This document shows, piece after piece, positions 24,860-33,845 of a stretch of DNA of 64,000 bases. The stretch's first letter is position 1. Each line of letters starts with the position of its first letter. Source of the stretch: Sphingopyxis italica (GTDB taxonomy: Bacteria; Pseudomonadota; Alphaproteobacteria; Sphingomonadales; Sphingomonadaceae). The DNA lies in NCBI RefSeq assembly GCF_011926545.1, contig NZ_JAATIT010000001.1, positions 186,001-250,000 on the forward strand, read 5' to 3'. The position numbers were made by a program, and so were the translations under genes. The notes under the pieces were generated by a model. It saw only the letters and a list, made by a program, of their open reading frames with translations. It made no database searches and was not told where the DNA came from.

Positions 24860-24981
24860 GGCTTTATGCTCCTCCTGATTCTGGTTGCGATTCGATACCT
24901 ACCCTGCCCCGCCGGTCAGGACCAGCTGCCATCATGTTCGCGGGTTCCCCGAAAATGACGAACGCGCAAGCAGCGCACGCC

Positions 24982-25854
24982 CTAACGAAAGACCACCGTC
25001 TTGCGGCCATCGATCAGCACGCGCTGTTCGGCGACCCAGCGCACCGCCCTCGCGAGTACCTGCGCCTCGGTATCGCGGCCGATGCGGATCAGTTCGTCGA
25101 CGCCGTCGCGGTGATCGACGCGCTCGACCGCCTGTTCGATGATCGGCCCCTCGTCGAGGTCGCTCGTCACGAAATGCGCGGTCGCGCCGATCAGCTTGAC
25201 CCCGCGCTCCTGCGCGCGATGATAGGGCTTGGCGCCCTTGAAGCCGGGCAGGAAGCTGTGGTGGATATTGATGCAGCGCCCGGCGAGCCGATCTGACAGG
25301 CCGGTCGACAGCACCTGCATATAGCGCGCGAGCACCAGATATTCGGCGCCACCCCGTTCCATGACGTCAAGAATCGCCGCTTCCTGTTCGGCGCGGTTCG
25401 CATCGCTCACCGGCAGATAATGGAAGGGCACGCCGTGCCATTCGGAGAGCCGCCGCTGCGCCTCGTGATTCGACACGACGCCGGCCACGTCGATCGCGAG
25501 GTTGCCCGTCGACCAGCGGTGAAGCAGATCGTTGAGGCAATGGCTGCCCTGCGACACCGCGATCACGAAGCGCGGCTTCGCGGTCCGGTCGCTGATCCGC
25601 GCGTCCATCTGGAACCGCTCGACGATCGGCGCGAACGCCGCCTGCACCCCCGCCAGCCCCTCGGGAAAACGCGGCCCTTCGCCGCGAAATTCGACGCGCA
25701 TAAAGAAGCGCCCGGAATCGAGATCGGCATATTGCTGGCTGTCGAGGATGAAGCCGTCGCGCTCCGCGAGCAGCCCGGTCACCGCCGCGACGATCCCGAC
25801 CGCATCGACGCAGCTGAAGGTCAGCACATAGGCGGGTGCGCGATCGTCCGCCAT
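24982..25854 (-). CDS. purU: Formyltetrahydrofolate deformylase
   Basis: 290 residues: an N-terminal ACT domain (about 1-85) and a formyltransferase-fold domain (90-290). Key motifs are NIHHSFLPGFKGAKPYH and GATAHFVTSDLDEGPII with the catalytic His and Asp. It hydrolyses 10-formyl-THF to formate and THF, balancing one-carbon units. The ATG at 25854 lies one base after the stop of the second VOC gene. With adhC and fghA it forms a C1 (formaldehyde/formate) block. Confidence 0.95.
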   Translation of the reverse strand: MADDRAPAYVLTFSCVDAVGIVAAVTGLLAERDGFILDSQQYADLDSGRFFMRVEFRGEGPRFPEGLAGVQAAFAPIVERFQMDARISDRTAKPRFVIAVSQGSHCLNDLLHRWSTGNLAIDVAGVVSNHEAQRRLSEWHGVPFHYLPVSDANRAEQEAAILDVMERGGAEYLVLARYMQVLSTGLSDRLAGRCINIHHSFLPGFKGAKPYHRAQERGVKLIGATAHFVTSDLDEGPIIEQAVERVDHRDGVDELIRIGRDTEAQVLARAVRWVAEQRVLIDGRKTVVFR

Positions 25855-25855
25855 C

Positions 25856-26242
25856 TCAGCCCGAAATCTTGTGCGTCGCGCACAGCTTGTTGCCGGCGGG
25901 ATCGCGCAGATAGGCGAGATAGACGGTGCGTCCCTCGGTGGCATGGCGGATACCCGGCGGATTCTCCGCCGTGGTGCCGCCATTCGCGACCCCGGCGGCG
26001 TGCCAGGCATCGACCGCATCGGTCGATGGCGCGAGGAATCCCAAGGTATGCCCGTTGCCGCAGGCGGCGGTTTCGCCGTTGACCGGATGGGTGAGGATCA
26101 GCCGGCCGCCGGCGTGCATGTAGATCAGCCGCCCGCGCTCATCGATCACGCCCTCGGGCGCGCCGAACACGCCGAGAACCGCGTCGTAAAACCGCTTGCT
26201 CGCCGCGATGTCGTTCGACCCCAGCGCCACATGGCTGAACAT
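25856..26242 (-). CDS. VOC-superfamily protein, paralogue of 24479-24859
   Basis: 128 residues, MFSHVALGSNDIAASKRFYD to VYLAYLRDPAGNKLCATHK. It shares the GRLIYMH, GNGxTxGF and DPxGNKLCAxH segments with its neighbour, so the two came from a duplication that now brackets purU. It lies between adhC (13 bases) and purU (one base) in one transcription unit. No substrate can be read from the sequence. Confidence 0.85.
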   Translation of the reverse strand: MFSHVALGSNDIAASKRFYDAVLGVFGAPEGVIDERGRLIYMHAGGRLILTHPVNGETAACGNGHTLGFLAPSTDAVDAWHAAGVANGGTTAENPPGIRHATEGRTVYLAYLRDPAGNKLCATHKISG

Positions 26243-26255
26243 GAAGTGCCTTCCC

Positions 26256-27368
26256 TCAGTAAACGACGACGCTGCGGATGCTTTCCCCCGCGTGCATCAG
26301 GTCGAAGCCCTTGTTGATCTCTTCCAGCCCCATGACGTGGGTGATCATCGGATCGATCTCGATCTTGCCGGTCATATACATGTCGACGATCTTGGGCACG
26401 TCGGTGCGCCCCTTCGCCCCGCCGAACGCGGTGCCGCGCCAGTTGCGCCCGGTAACGAGCTGAAACGGCCGCGTCGCGATTTCCTTGCCGGCCTCGGCGA
26501 CGCCGATGATGATCGAGGTGCCCCAGCCGCGGTGGCAGGCCTCGAGCGCGGTGCGCATCACCTCGGTGTTACCCGTTGCATCGAAGGTGTAATCGGCGCC
26601 GCCGTCGGTCAGCTGCACGATCGCCGCGACGGTCTCTTCGCGGCTCATGCCCTTGGTATTGAGGAAGTCGGTCATCCCGAACTTGCGGCCCCACTCTTCG
26701 CGGTCGGGGTTGATGTCGACGCCGATGATCTGGTTCGCGCCGGCAAGCCGCGCGCCCTGGATCACGTTGAGCCCGATGCCGCCGAGCCCGAACACCACGA
26801 CATTGTCGCCGACCTGCACCTTCGCGGTATTGATCACCGCGCCCACGCCCGTGGTGACGCCGCAGCCGATGTAGCAGGCGGGCTGGAAGGGCGCGTCCTC
26901 GCGGATCTTCGCGACCGCAATCTCGGGCAACACGGTGAAGTTCGCGAAGGTCGAGCAGCCCATATAATGGAAGATCGGCTGCCCCTTGTAGCTGAAGCGC
27001 GTCGTGCCGTCGGGCATCAGCCCCTTGCCCTGTGTCGCGCGGATCGCGGTGCAGAGGTTGGTCTTGCCCGAAAGGCAGCTTTTGCACTGGCGGCATTCGG
27101 GGGTATAGAGCGGGATCACATGGTCGCCGGGCTTCACCGACGTGACGCCCGCGCCGACCTCGCGCACCACGCCTGCGCCCTCATGCCCCAGCACGCTCGG
27201 GAAGATGCCCTCGCTGTCGAAGCCGTCGAGCGTATAGGCGTCGGTGTGGCAGATGCCCGTCGCCATGATCTCGACCAGCACCTCGCCCGCCTTCGGGCCT
27301 TCCAGATCGAGTTCGACGATCTCGAGCGGCTTCTTCGCTTCGAAGGCAACGGCGGCACGGGTCTTCAT
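26256..27368 (-). CDS. adhC: S-(hydroxymethyl)glutathione dehydrogenase / class III alcohol dehydrogenase
   Basis: 370 residues of the zinc MDR family. The catalytic zinc ligands are in [12 protein letters not shown] and LGHEGAG; the structural zinc loop is [15 protein letters not shown] with four Cys; the NAD site is [33 protein letters not shown] is diagnostic of class III. It oxidises S-hydroxymethylglutathione to S-formylglutathione. The ATG at 27368 has a perfect AAGGAGA site. It is first of the C1 block that ends with fghA. Confidence 0.97.
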   Translation of the reverse strand: MKTRAAVAFEAKKPLEIVELDLEGPKAGEVLVEIMATGICHTDAYTLDGFDSEGIFPSVLGHEGAGVVREVGAGVTSVKPGDHVIPLYTPECRQCKSCLSGKTNLCTAIRATQGKGLMPDGTTRFSYKGQPIFHYMGCSTFANFTVLPEIAVAKIREDAPFQPACYIGCGVTTGVGAVINTAKVQVGDNVVVFGLGGIGLNVIQGARLAGANQIIGVDINPDREEWGRKFGMTDFLNTKGMSREETVAAIVQLTDGGADYTFDATGNTEVMRTALEACHRGWGTSIIIGVAEAGKEIATRPFQLVTGRNWRGTAFGGAKGRTDVPKIVDMYMTGKIEIDPMITHVMGLEEINKGFDLMHAGESIRSVVVY

Positions 27369-27399
27369 GGCACGAGTCTCCTTAGGTCTGCTCGCGCTA

Positions 27400-28779
27400 T
27401 CAGCACTCCACGACGCTGACCGCAAGCCCGCCCTTCGACGTTTCTTTATATTTGTCGCGCATGTCGCGCCCCGTCTGCAGCATCGTCGCGATCACCGTGT
27501 CGAGGCTCACCACATGCGTACCGTCGCCGATCATCGCGATGCGGCTGGCGTCGATCGCCTTGATCGCGCCCATCGCGTTGCGCTCGATGCACGGGATCTG
27601 GACGAGGCCGCCAATGGGATCACAGGTCAGGCCGAGATTATGCTCCATGCCGATCTCGGCGGCGTTCTCGACCTGCGCGTTGGTGCCGCCCAAGGCCGCC
27701 GTCAGCCCGGCCGCCGCCATCGAGCAGGCGACTCCGACCTCGCCTTGGCAGCCGACCTCGGCGCCCGAGATGCTGGCGTTGCGCTTGTACAATGCGCCGA
27801 CCGCGCCCGCGGCGAGCAGGAAGGTGCGCACGCCCTTCGCATCGCCGCGATAGCCGCGCCGGTAAAAGCGGATCACCGCCGGGATGATCCCCGCGGCGCC
27901 GTTCGTCGGCGCGGTGACGACCTTGCCGCCCGCGGCATTCTCCTCGTTCACCGCCATCGCCCACAGGTTGATCCAGTCCATCATCGCGAGCGGATCGGTC
28001 AGATTGGCTTCGTGGCGGTTGCGGATGTCGTCGGCGATCTGCGGCGCGCGGCGCTTGACCTTGAGACCGCCGGGCAGCACGCCCGTGCTGGAACAGCCGG
28101 CGTCGATCGACGCGTCCATCGCATCGGCGATCGCATCGATACCCGCCGTCACCTCGTTCGGCGGGCGGTGACGAACTTCGTTGGCGAACATCATTTCGGC
28201 AAAGCTGAGGCTCGACGCCTTGCCCATCTCGATCAGGTCGGCGCCCGAAGTGAAGGGATAGGGCAGTTCAACTTCGTCCTCGGCGCCGCGGCTGTTGCGC
28301 CCCGCCTCGTCCTCGTCGACGACGAAGCCGCCACCGATCGAGAAATACATGCGCTTCGCGAGGATCTCGCCGTCACCGTCGCGCGCGGTGAAGCTCAGGG
28401 CATTGCTGTGAAACGGCTGGCGCTGCTTCATCTGGAAATGCAGGTCGCTTGCCGGCTGGAAGCGCACGCGCTGGCGGCCGAGCAGGGTGAGGAAACCTTC
28501 ACTCGTGGCGCGGTCCCAATGCGCCTTGATCGCGGCGAGGCTGGTCGAGGCGGGGATTTCGCCCGCGAGCCCCGCGACCACCGCGGTATCGGCAGCGTGG
28601 CCCTTGCCGGTCAGCGCCAGCGAGCCGTAAAGGTCGGCTTCGACATGCACGGTTTTCGCGAGCAGCGCCCGCTCGTCCAGCCAGACGGTGAAGCGCCGCG
28701 CCGCGACCATGGGGCCGACGGTATGCGAGCTCGAGGGGCCGACACCGATTTTGAAAAGTTCGAACAGGCTGATCGTCAT
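27400..28779 (-). CDS. sdaA: L-serine ammonia-lyase (iron-sulfur, single chain)
   Basis: 459 residues. N-terminal beta domain begins [24 protein letters not shown], the family signature. The catalytic domain has three conserved Cys for the 4Fe-4S cluster, in [18 protein letters not shown] and the terminal region near VSVVEC. It converts L-serine to pyruvate and ammonia. The gene is 31 bases upstream of adhC's start and may share its transcript. Length is standard for the proteobacterial one-chain enzyme. Confidence 0.95.
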   Translation of the reverse strand: MTISLFELFKIGVGPSSSHTVGPMVAARRFTVWLDERALLAKTVHVEADLYGSLALTGKGHAADTAVVAGLAGEIPASTSLAAIKAHWDRATSEGFLTLLGRQRVRFQPASDLHFQMKQRQPFHSNALSFTARDGDGEILAKRMYFSIGGGFVVDEDEAGRNSRGAEDEVELPYPFTSGADLIEMGKASSLSFAEMMFANEVRHRPPNEVTAGIDAIADAMDASIDAGCSSTGVLPGGLKVKRRAPQIADDIRNRHEANLTDPLAMMDWINLWAMAVNEENAAGGKVVTAPTNGAAGIIPAVIRFYRRGYRGDAKGVRTFLLAAGAVGALYKRNASISGAEVGCQGEVGVACSMAAAGLTAALGGTNAQVENAAEIGMEHNLGLTCDPIGGLVQIPCIERNAMGAIKAIDASRIAMIGDGTHVVSLDTVIATMLQTGRDMRDKYKETSKGGLAVSVVEC

Positions 28780-28890
28780 GGCGGCGCTATAGGAGAAGGC
28801 GGACGATCCCGATAGGGGCGCGCGGGCCAATTTTCGTTACGGATTACACGAGCCGCAGAACCTGAACGCCCTGCTTCAAAAGAAAAGCGC

Positions 28891-28976
28891 GTGCTCCCGC
28901 GAAGGCGGGAGCCCATCTCCGGTCGGCGCCATTTTGAACCGTCAGGAGATGGGTCCCCGCCTTCGCGGGGACACAC
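28891..28976. repeat. Palindromic repeat CCCGCGAAGGCGGG family, copy 1 (downstream of sodB)
   Basis: The left arm begins GTGCTCCCGCGAAGGCGGGA and the right arm ends CCCCGCCTTCGCGGGGACAC; the inner CCCATCTCC and GGAGATGGG also pair, giving a long cruciform of roughly 86 bases. It lies between sodB and the serine ammonia-lyase gene. Copy 2 is at 29737-29823 on the other side of sodB. Confidence 0.8.
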
Positions 28977-29000
28977 GGCATTTTCCTGAAAGCAAAGATA

Positions 29001-29615
29001 TTACGCCGGGTAGGTCCACGTCCCGTCGCGCGCGAAATTCTCGGCGGCGAAATCCCAATTGAGCAGTTCGTCGACCACCGCGTCGACATAGGCCGGACGC
29101 AGATTCTTGCGGTCGATATAATAGGCATGTTCCCACACGTCGATCACGAGGATCGGCTTGATGCCCGCGACCAGTTCGGTGCCCGCGTCATGCGTGTCGG
29201 TGACCGACAGCGTGCCGTCGCGCGAGACGAGCCAGGCCCAGCCCGACGCGAAATGATTGACCGCGGTTTCCTTGAGCTTCTTCTTGAGGTCGCCCAGCGA
29301 ACCGAAATCGCGCTCGATCGCGGCGAGCAGATCGCCCGTGGGCTCGGTCTTCGCGGGGCTCAGGCTTTCCCAATAGAAAGCGTGGTTCCACGACTGCGCG
29401 GCATTGTTGAACAGGCCCTTGTTGCCCGAACCTTCGGCGTGGTGGACGATTTCCTCGAGCGGCTTCGACGCGAGGTCGGTGCCCTCGATCGCGGCGTTGG
29501 TCTTGTCGACATAGGCCTTGTGGTGCTTGCCATGGTGCGTCGCCAGCGTGTCGGCCGAGATATGCGGCTCCAGCGCGTCCTGGGCATAGGGGAGAGGAGG
29601 ATGGGCGATCGTCAT
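29001..29615 (-). CDS. sodB: Superoxide dismutase (Fe-type)
   Basis: 204 residues. Metal ligands are His27 in ATHHGKHHKAYV, the His in AAQSWNHAFYW, and Asp and His in DVWEHAYYIDRKN. The Gln in AAQSWNH favours iron over manganese. It disproportionates superoxide in the cytoplasm. AAGGAGA lies before the ATG at 29615. The gene is isolated and bracketed by two copies of one palindromic repeat. Confidence 0.96.
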   Translation of the reverse strand: MTIAHPPLPYAQDALEPHISADTLATHHGKHHKAYVDKTNAAIEGTDLASKPLEEIVHHAEGSGNKGLFNNAAQSWNHAFYWESLSPAKTEPTGDLLAAIERDFGSLGDLKKKLKETAVNHFASGWAWLVSRDGTLSVTDTHDAGTELVAGIKPILVIDVWEHAYYIDRKNLRPAYVDAVVDELLNWDFAAENFARDGTWTYPA

Positions 29616-29647
29616 GGCAGTCTCCTTTTTTATGGATTCGGGCCTTT

Positions 29648-29671
29648 AACTCGGTATCGCGCCGCCGAGTT
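29648..29671. promoter_or_regulatory. Inverted repeat upstream of sodB
   Basis: AACTCGG and CCGAGTT form perfect 7-bp arms around a ten-base centre, 33 bases before the sodB start codon and partly overlapping a TTGCAA sequence that could be a -35 element. It may be an operator or a leader hairpin. Confidence 0.4.
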
Positions 29672-29736
29672 GCAAGCCCGGGACGAGGAATTTTTCCCAA
29701 ATCGCGACCTTTCCGAATCGCGACTTAAAGAGGTGC

Positions 29737-29823
29737 GTGTGTCCCCGCGAAGGCGGGGACCCATCTCCCGCCGGTTCGAAATCGCGCCGACCGGAGATGG
29801 ACCCCCGCCTTCGCGGGGGCACA
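29737..29823. repeat. Palindromic repeat CCCGCGAAGGCGGG family, copy 2 (upstream of sodB)
   Basis: GTGTCCCCGCGAAGGCGGGG at the left and CCCCCGCCTTCGCGGGGGCA at the right pair with inner CCATCTCC and GGAGATGG. The layout is the same as copy 1 at 28891-28976, with a different centre. It lies between sodB and the DNA ligase stop. Confidence 0.8.
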
Positions 29824-29839
29824 CTCGTCGGGTTTGACG

Positions 29840-31408
29840 TCAGGTCACCATCGCTTGCAGCGTCGCGATCCGGTCGGCTTCCTCGGCGGGCTTGTCGCGG
29901 CGAATGCGCGATATGCGCGGGAAGCGCATCGCGAGCCCCGACTTGTGGCGCTTGGACGCGTGGATCGAATCGAAGGCGACCTCAAGCACAAGCGACTTCT
30001 CGACCTCGCGCACCGGGCCGAAACGGTTCAGCGTGTTGTCGCGCACGAACTTGTCGAGCCACTTCAATTCCTCGTCGGTGAACCCCGAATAGGCCTTCCC
30101 CACCGGGAGCAGCTCGCCCCCATCGGTCCAGCATCCGAAAGTATAGTCCGAATAGAAGCTCGCGCGGCGGCCGTTGCCGCGCTGCGCATACATCATCACG
30201 CAATCGGCGGTGAGCGGGTCGCGCTTCCATTTATACCAGAGCCCCGCGCGCCGCCCCGCGACATATGGCGCATCGCGGCGCTTGAGCATCACCCCCTCGA
30301 TCGCGGCATCGCGCGCACCGGCGCGGCGCGTGGCGAGGTCGTCGAAATCGGCCGCGTCGATCACCTGCGACAGGTCGAAATGACTGTCGGCGAGCCGCGG
30401 CACGAACGCCTCCAACTGCCTGCGCCGTTCGCTCCACGGCAGGCCGCGCAGATCGTTGCCGTCAACCGCAAGCAGGTCATAGACACGCACGAAGGCGGGA
30501 TAATCGGCGAGCATCTTCTTCGACACGACCTTGCGGCCGAGGCGCTGCTGCAAGGCGTTAAAGCTGGCCGCTTCACCCCCCTGCACCTCGCCGCGCACAA
30601 GCAGTTCGCCATCGATCACCGCGTCCTGATCGAACGCCGCGACGAGTTCGGGAAACGCCCCGCTGATCTCTTCGCCGCCGCGGCTGTAGATGCGCGTCTC
30701 GCCGCCACCGCCCACGATCTGGACGCGAATGCCGTCCCATTTCCACTCGGCGGCATAGTCGGCAAGGTCGACGCTGCCGTCCTCCAACGGGTGCGCAAGC
30801 ATGAAGGGACGAAAGAAGGCGACGTCGGCAAGATCGGGCCGCTCCGCCCTACCCTCGCCCCACGCGAACAGCGGCGCATAGGGCGGCGCGATCGCGTGCC
30901 ACAGCTCCTCGACATCGTCGACGGGCACGTCGAACGCCTGCGCGAACGCCTGTTTGGCGAGCCGCGCCGACACCCCGACGCGCATCCCGCCGAGTGCGAG
31001 CTTGAGCAAAGCATAACGTCCGTCGGCGTCGAGCCGGTCGAGCAGCGAGGCGACCACTGCGGGGGCGTCGCTGCGGCTGGTGGCAGCGAGCGCATCGACC
31101 GCCTCCGACACGCTAAGATCCGCCTTCTTCCCCTGCGCATCGGGCCACAACAGCGCCGCCGTCTCCGCCGTGTCCCCGACGAAATGCCGCGACAGACGAA
31201 ACAATTCCTCGTCGACCCGCGTCGCGAGCAACGTCCGCACCGTCCCCGCCTTCACCGCCGGAAAGTCGAGGCTCTCGGTCAGCGCCGCGATCGCCCAGCC
31301 GCGATCGGGATTGGGCGTGTGGCGGAGATAATCGACGATCAGCGCGAGCTTGCTGTTACGCGAGCGCGTGTAGATCAGCCGGTCGATCAGGGCCGCAAAG
31401 CGCTTCAC
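29840..31408 (-). CDS. ATP-dependent DNA ligase (bacterial LigB/C-like, repair operon)
   Basis: 522 residues from the GTG at 31408, which overlaps the exonuclease stop (GTGA) and has GGAGGAAG before it. An N-terminal DNA-binding domain (1-200) is followed by the adenylation domain with Lys223 in EWKWDGIRVQ, IDGELLVRG and EGVMLKRRDAPYVAGRR motifs, then an OB domain with WYKWKRDPL. It seals nicks using ATP. It is the last gene of a four-gene repair operon, as usual for this ligase group (TIGR04120-like). Confidence 0.94.
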   Translation of the reverse strand: MKRFAALIDRLIYTRSRNSKLALIVDYLRHTPNPDRGWAIAALTESLDFPAVKAGTVRTLLATRVDEELFRLSRHFVGDTAETAALLWPDAQGKKADLSVSEAVDALAATSRSDAPAVVASLLDRLDADGRYALLKLALGGMRVGVSARLAKQAFAQAFDVPVDDVEELWHAIAPPYAPLFAWGEGRAERPDLADVAFFRPFMLAHPLEDGSVDLADYAAEWKWDGIRVQIVGGGGETRIYSRGGEEISGAFPELVAAFDQDAVIDGELLVRGEVQGGEAASFNALQQRLGRKVVSKKMLADYPAFVRVYDLLAVDGNDLRGLPWSERRRQLEAFVPRLADSHFDLSQVIDAADFDDLATRRAGARDAAIEGVMLKRRDAPYVAGRRAGLWYKWKRDPLTADCVMMYAQRGNGRRASFYSDYTFGCWTDGGELLPVGKAYSGFTDEELKWLDKFVRDNTLNRFGPVREVEKSLVLEVAFDSIHASKRHKSGLAMRFPRISRIRRDKPAEEADRIATLQAMVT

Positions 31409-32418
31409 GCTTCCTCCTCCAGATCGCGGCCGACCAGATGCAGCGCGCGGGCTTTCCGCTGATGCAGCTCGCACCAGCGGAGCAGGCCGTCCTCGCTACC
31501 GTGGGTGATCCAGCTCTCCTTCGGGTTAACTTCGGCGATCGTCGCCGTCAGTTCGTCCCAGTCGGCGTGATCCGAGATCACCAGCGGCAGTTCGACCATC
31601 CGCTGCCGCGCCCGCTGGCGCACACGCATCCAGCCCGACGCCATCGCGGTGACCGGATCGGGCAGCCGCCGCGACCAGCGATCATTGAGCGCCGAGGGCG
31701 GCGCGAGGACGATCTGCCCCGCCATCTCGGCCTTGTCGGTTTCCGACACGAGCCGCAGTTCGCCGAGGTCGACCCCATGGATCGCGTAGAGCTGGCACAT
31801 CTTCTCGAGCGCGCCATGGATATAGATCGGCGCATCCCACCCCGCACCGCGCAGCTCTGCAATCACCCGCTGCGCCTTGCCAAGCGCATAGGCGCCGACG
31901 AGCACCGCACGGTCAGGTTCGGCGCGCACCGCGCCGATCAGCTTGGCGATCTCGTCGCCGGTCGGGGGATGGCGGAACACCGGCAGGCCGAACGTCGCCT
32001 CGGTGACGAAGATGTCGCACGGCACGACCTCGAAGCGTGCGCAGGTCGGGTCGGGCCGCCGCTTGTAATCGCCGGTCACGACGATCCGTTCGCCCTGATA
32101 TTCCATCAAAATCTGCGCGCTGCCGAGCACATGTCCCGCCGGGTGAAAGCTGAAGCGCACCCCGCCGCGCTCGAAGCCGTCGCCATATTCATACGCCTGA
32201 TTATGGCTCGCCTCGGCATCGACGCCATAGCGCAGCGCCATGATCGCGAGCGTTTCGGGCGTCGCAAACACCGCGCCATGGCCGCTGCGCGCATGGTCGG
32301 CGTGGCCATGCGTCACCGCAGCGCGCTCGACGGGGCGCGACGGATCGATCCACAGGTCGGCGGGCTTGACGTAAATGCCGCTCGGATGCGGCTCGATCCA
32401 GGTCTTGGCCTTCGCCAT
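31405..32418 (-). CDS. Ligase-associated DNA exonuclease (metallo-beta-lactamase fold)
   Basis: 337 residues. The metal site THGHADHARSGHG near residue 37 is the beta-lactamase HxHxDH motif, and a beta-CASP-like C-terminal half contains ISDHADWDELTATI and ITHGSED. The family (TIGR04122) is related to Artemis/SNM1 nucleases and always accompanies the ATP-dependent ligase. It probably trims DNA ends before ligation. Its ATG overlaps the UdgX stop by one base. Confidence 0.93.
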   Translation of the reverse strand: MAKAKTWIEPHPSGIYVKPADLWIDPSRPVERAAVTHGHADHARSGHGAVFATPETLAIMALRYGVDAEASHNQAYEYGDGFERGGVRFSFHPAGHVLGSAQILMEYQGERIVVTGDYKRRPDPTCARFEVVPCDIFVTEATFGLPVFRHPPTGDEIAKLIGAVRAEPDRAVLVGAYALGKAQRVIAELRGAGWDAPIYIHGALEKMCQLYAIHGVDLGELRLVSETDKAEMAGQIVLAPPSALNDRWSRRLPDPVTAMASGWMRVRQRARQRMVELPLVISDHADWDELTATIAEVNPKESWITHGSEDGLLRWCELHQRKARALHLVGRDLEEEA

Positions 32419-33845
32419 CAGGCGGCGAGTTTCCGTGCGCGGATCAGGTCGGCGACGAACGCCTTGCGCTCCTCGGCGGCGCGTGTCCGGTCGGGCATCC
32501 GCAGCAGGAAGGACGGATGAATCGTCGCCACCAGCTTCGCACCGCCTTCCAGCTCGTGCGCCGCGCCGCGCATCGACTTGATGCTCGCGCTCTTGCCCGT
32601 CACGCCGCGCAGCGCGCTAGCGCCCAAGGTGACGATCAGCTCGGGCTGGACGAAGGCGCGTTCCTTGTCGAGCCACCAGCGGCAGATGTCGATCTCGCCG
32701 GTCGTCGGATTTTGATGCAGCCGCCTTTTGCCGCGCGGCTCGAATTTGAAATGCTTGACCGCGTTGGTGAGGAACAGCCGTTTGCGGTCGAGCCCCGCCT
32801 CCTCCAGCGCCTCGTTCAGCACCTGTCCCGCCGGCCCGACGAACGGCCGGCCCTGCAAATCCTCCTGATCGCCGGGCTGCTCGCCGACGAGCATGATCCG
32901 CGCCGCCTTCGGCCCCTCGCCCGCCACGCCCTGCGTCGCGTGGCAATAGAGCGGGCAGCGTTTGCACTTGTCGACCGCGCGCGCCAGTTCATCCAGCGTC
33001 TTCACATCGTTATCGAGGGCCAATTCGTCGGGCACGCGCGTCCGCCATTTCTCGGTCAACGGGTTTGCCAGAGAAACGGCGGTCTCGCGCATGCGTTCCA
33101 CCCGCGCCTCCGCCCCCGCGAGCAGCGGCGCGATATCCTGCGCCTCGGGCAGATTCTTCCAATATTTTTTCGGCATCTCGGCGCGCATCGCGTCGACCTT
33201 GACCCGCGCGGGATTGAAGATCGCGCCATAATAGGTGCGCCACTGATCCTCGACGACATCGCTATCGGGCACCTCGTCCTTCGTCCCCCCAGGGCCGTAG
33301 GTGAGCGTCTCGTCCTGCCAGATCGCGCGCGCGTCGGGGGTGACAATCGCCCAGTCCATCCCGGTAAAGCGCCGCTGAAAAAAGGGTGCGGTCAGCCGGA
33401 GGATGCGATGCGACGGTTCGAACCAAGCCGCGAAACGCTCGCGCCCCGCCGCTTCGCCTACGCGCCGGAAACGCACGAAGGCGTGCATCTTGTGGACATC
33501 GCGGCGGATCGCCTTGTCGGCCCCCCGCAGCCAATCAACCTCGGCGTCGGTCGTCCGCGCGAGCAATTGCCGGTCGCGCGCCGCGCGCCAGATCACGCGA
33601 TAGAGCCGCGCCGGGACTTCGGGGTCGCGGTGGCAGATCACGCGCTCGGCAATTTCGAGCAGTTCGCGCGGCAGCGACACCGCGGCGCCGGGCGCAGCCA
33701 CCACCGCGTCGCCGAACAGCGACGCACCTTCGCCGCCGCCGCGCCAGCTCACATCCTCGGGCGCGACCCCGCCCGCGAGCAATCCTCGCGCCGCGCTCCG
33801 CCACTCGGCAAAGTCGCCGGCTGTTTTGAGGACGACCTCCCTCAC
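32418..33845 (-). CDS. udgX: UdgX-family uracil-DNA binding protein fused to a DUF4130 domain
   Basis: 475 residues. About 1-245 is a DUF4130 (TIGR03915-like) domain with HKMHAFVRFRRV and WFEPSHRILRLTAPFF. About 275-475 is a family-4-like UDG domain: a Cys pair CKRCPLYCHATQ for the 4Fe-4S cluster, GEQPGDQEDLQGRPFVGPAG, and the UdgX R-loop GKRRLHQNP whose His forms the covalent bond with abasic DNA after uracil excision. It starts within the radical SAM gene (ATGA overlap). The fusion is known for this gene neighbourhood. Confidence 0.93.
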   Translation of the reverse strand: MREVVLKTAGDFAEWRSAARGLLAGGVAPEDVSWRGGGEGASLFGDAVVAAPGAAVSLPRELLEIAERVICHRDPEVPARLYRVIWRAARDRQLLARTTDAEVDWLRGADKAIRRDVHKMHAFVRFRRVGEAAGRERFAAWFEPSHRILRLTAPFFQRRFTGMDWAIVTPDARAIWQDETLTYGPGGTKDEVPDSDVVEDQWRTYYGAIFNPARVKVDAMRAEMPKKYWKNLPEAQDIAPLLAGAEARVERMRETAVSLANPLTEKWRTRVPDELALDNDVKTLDELARAVDKCKRCPLYCHATQGVAGEGPKAARIMLVGEQPGDQEDLQGRPFVGPAGQVLNEALEEAGLDRKRLFLTNAVKHFKFEPRGKRRLHQNPTTGEIDICRWWLDKERAFVQPELIVTLGASALRGVTGKSASIKSMRGAAHELEGGAKLVATIHPSFLLRMPDRTRAAEERKAFVADLIRARKLAA

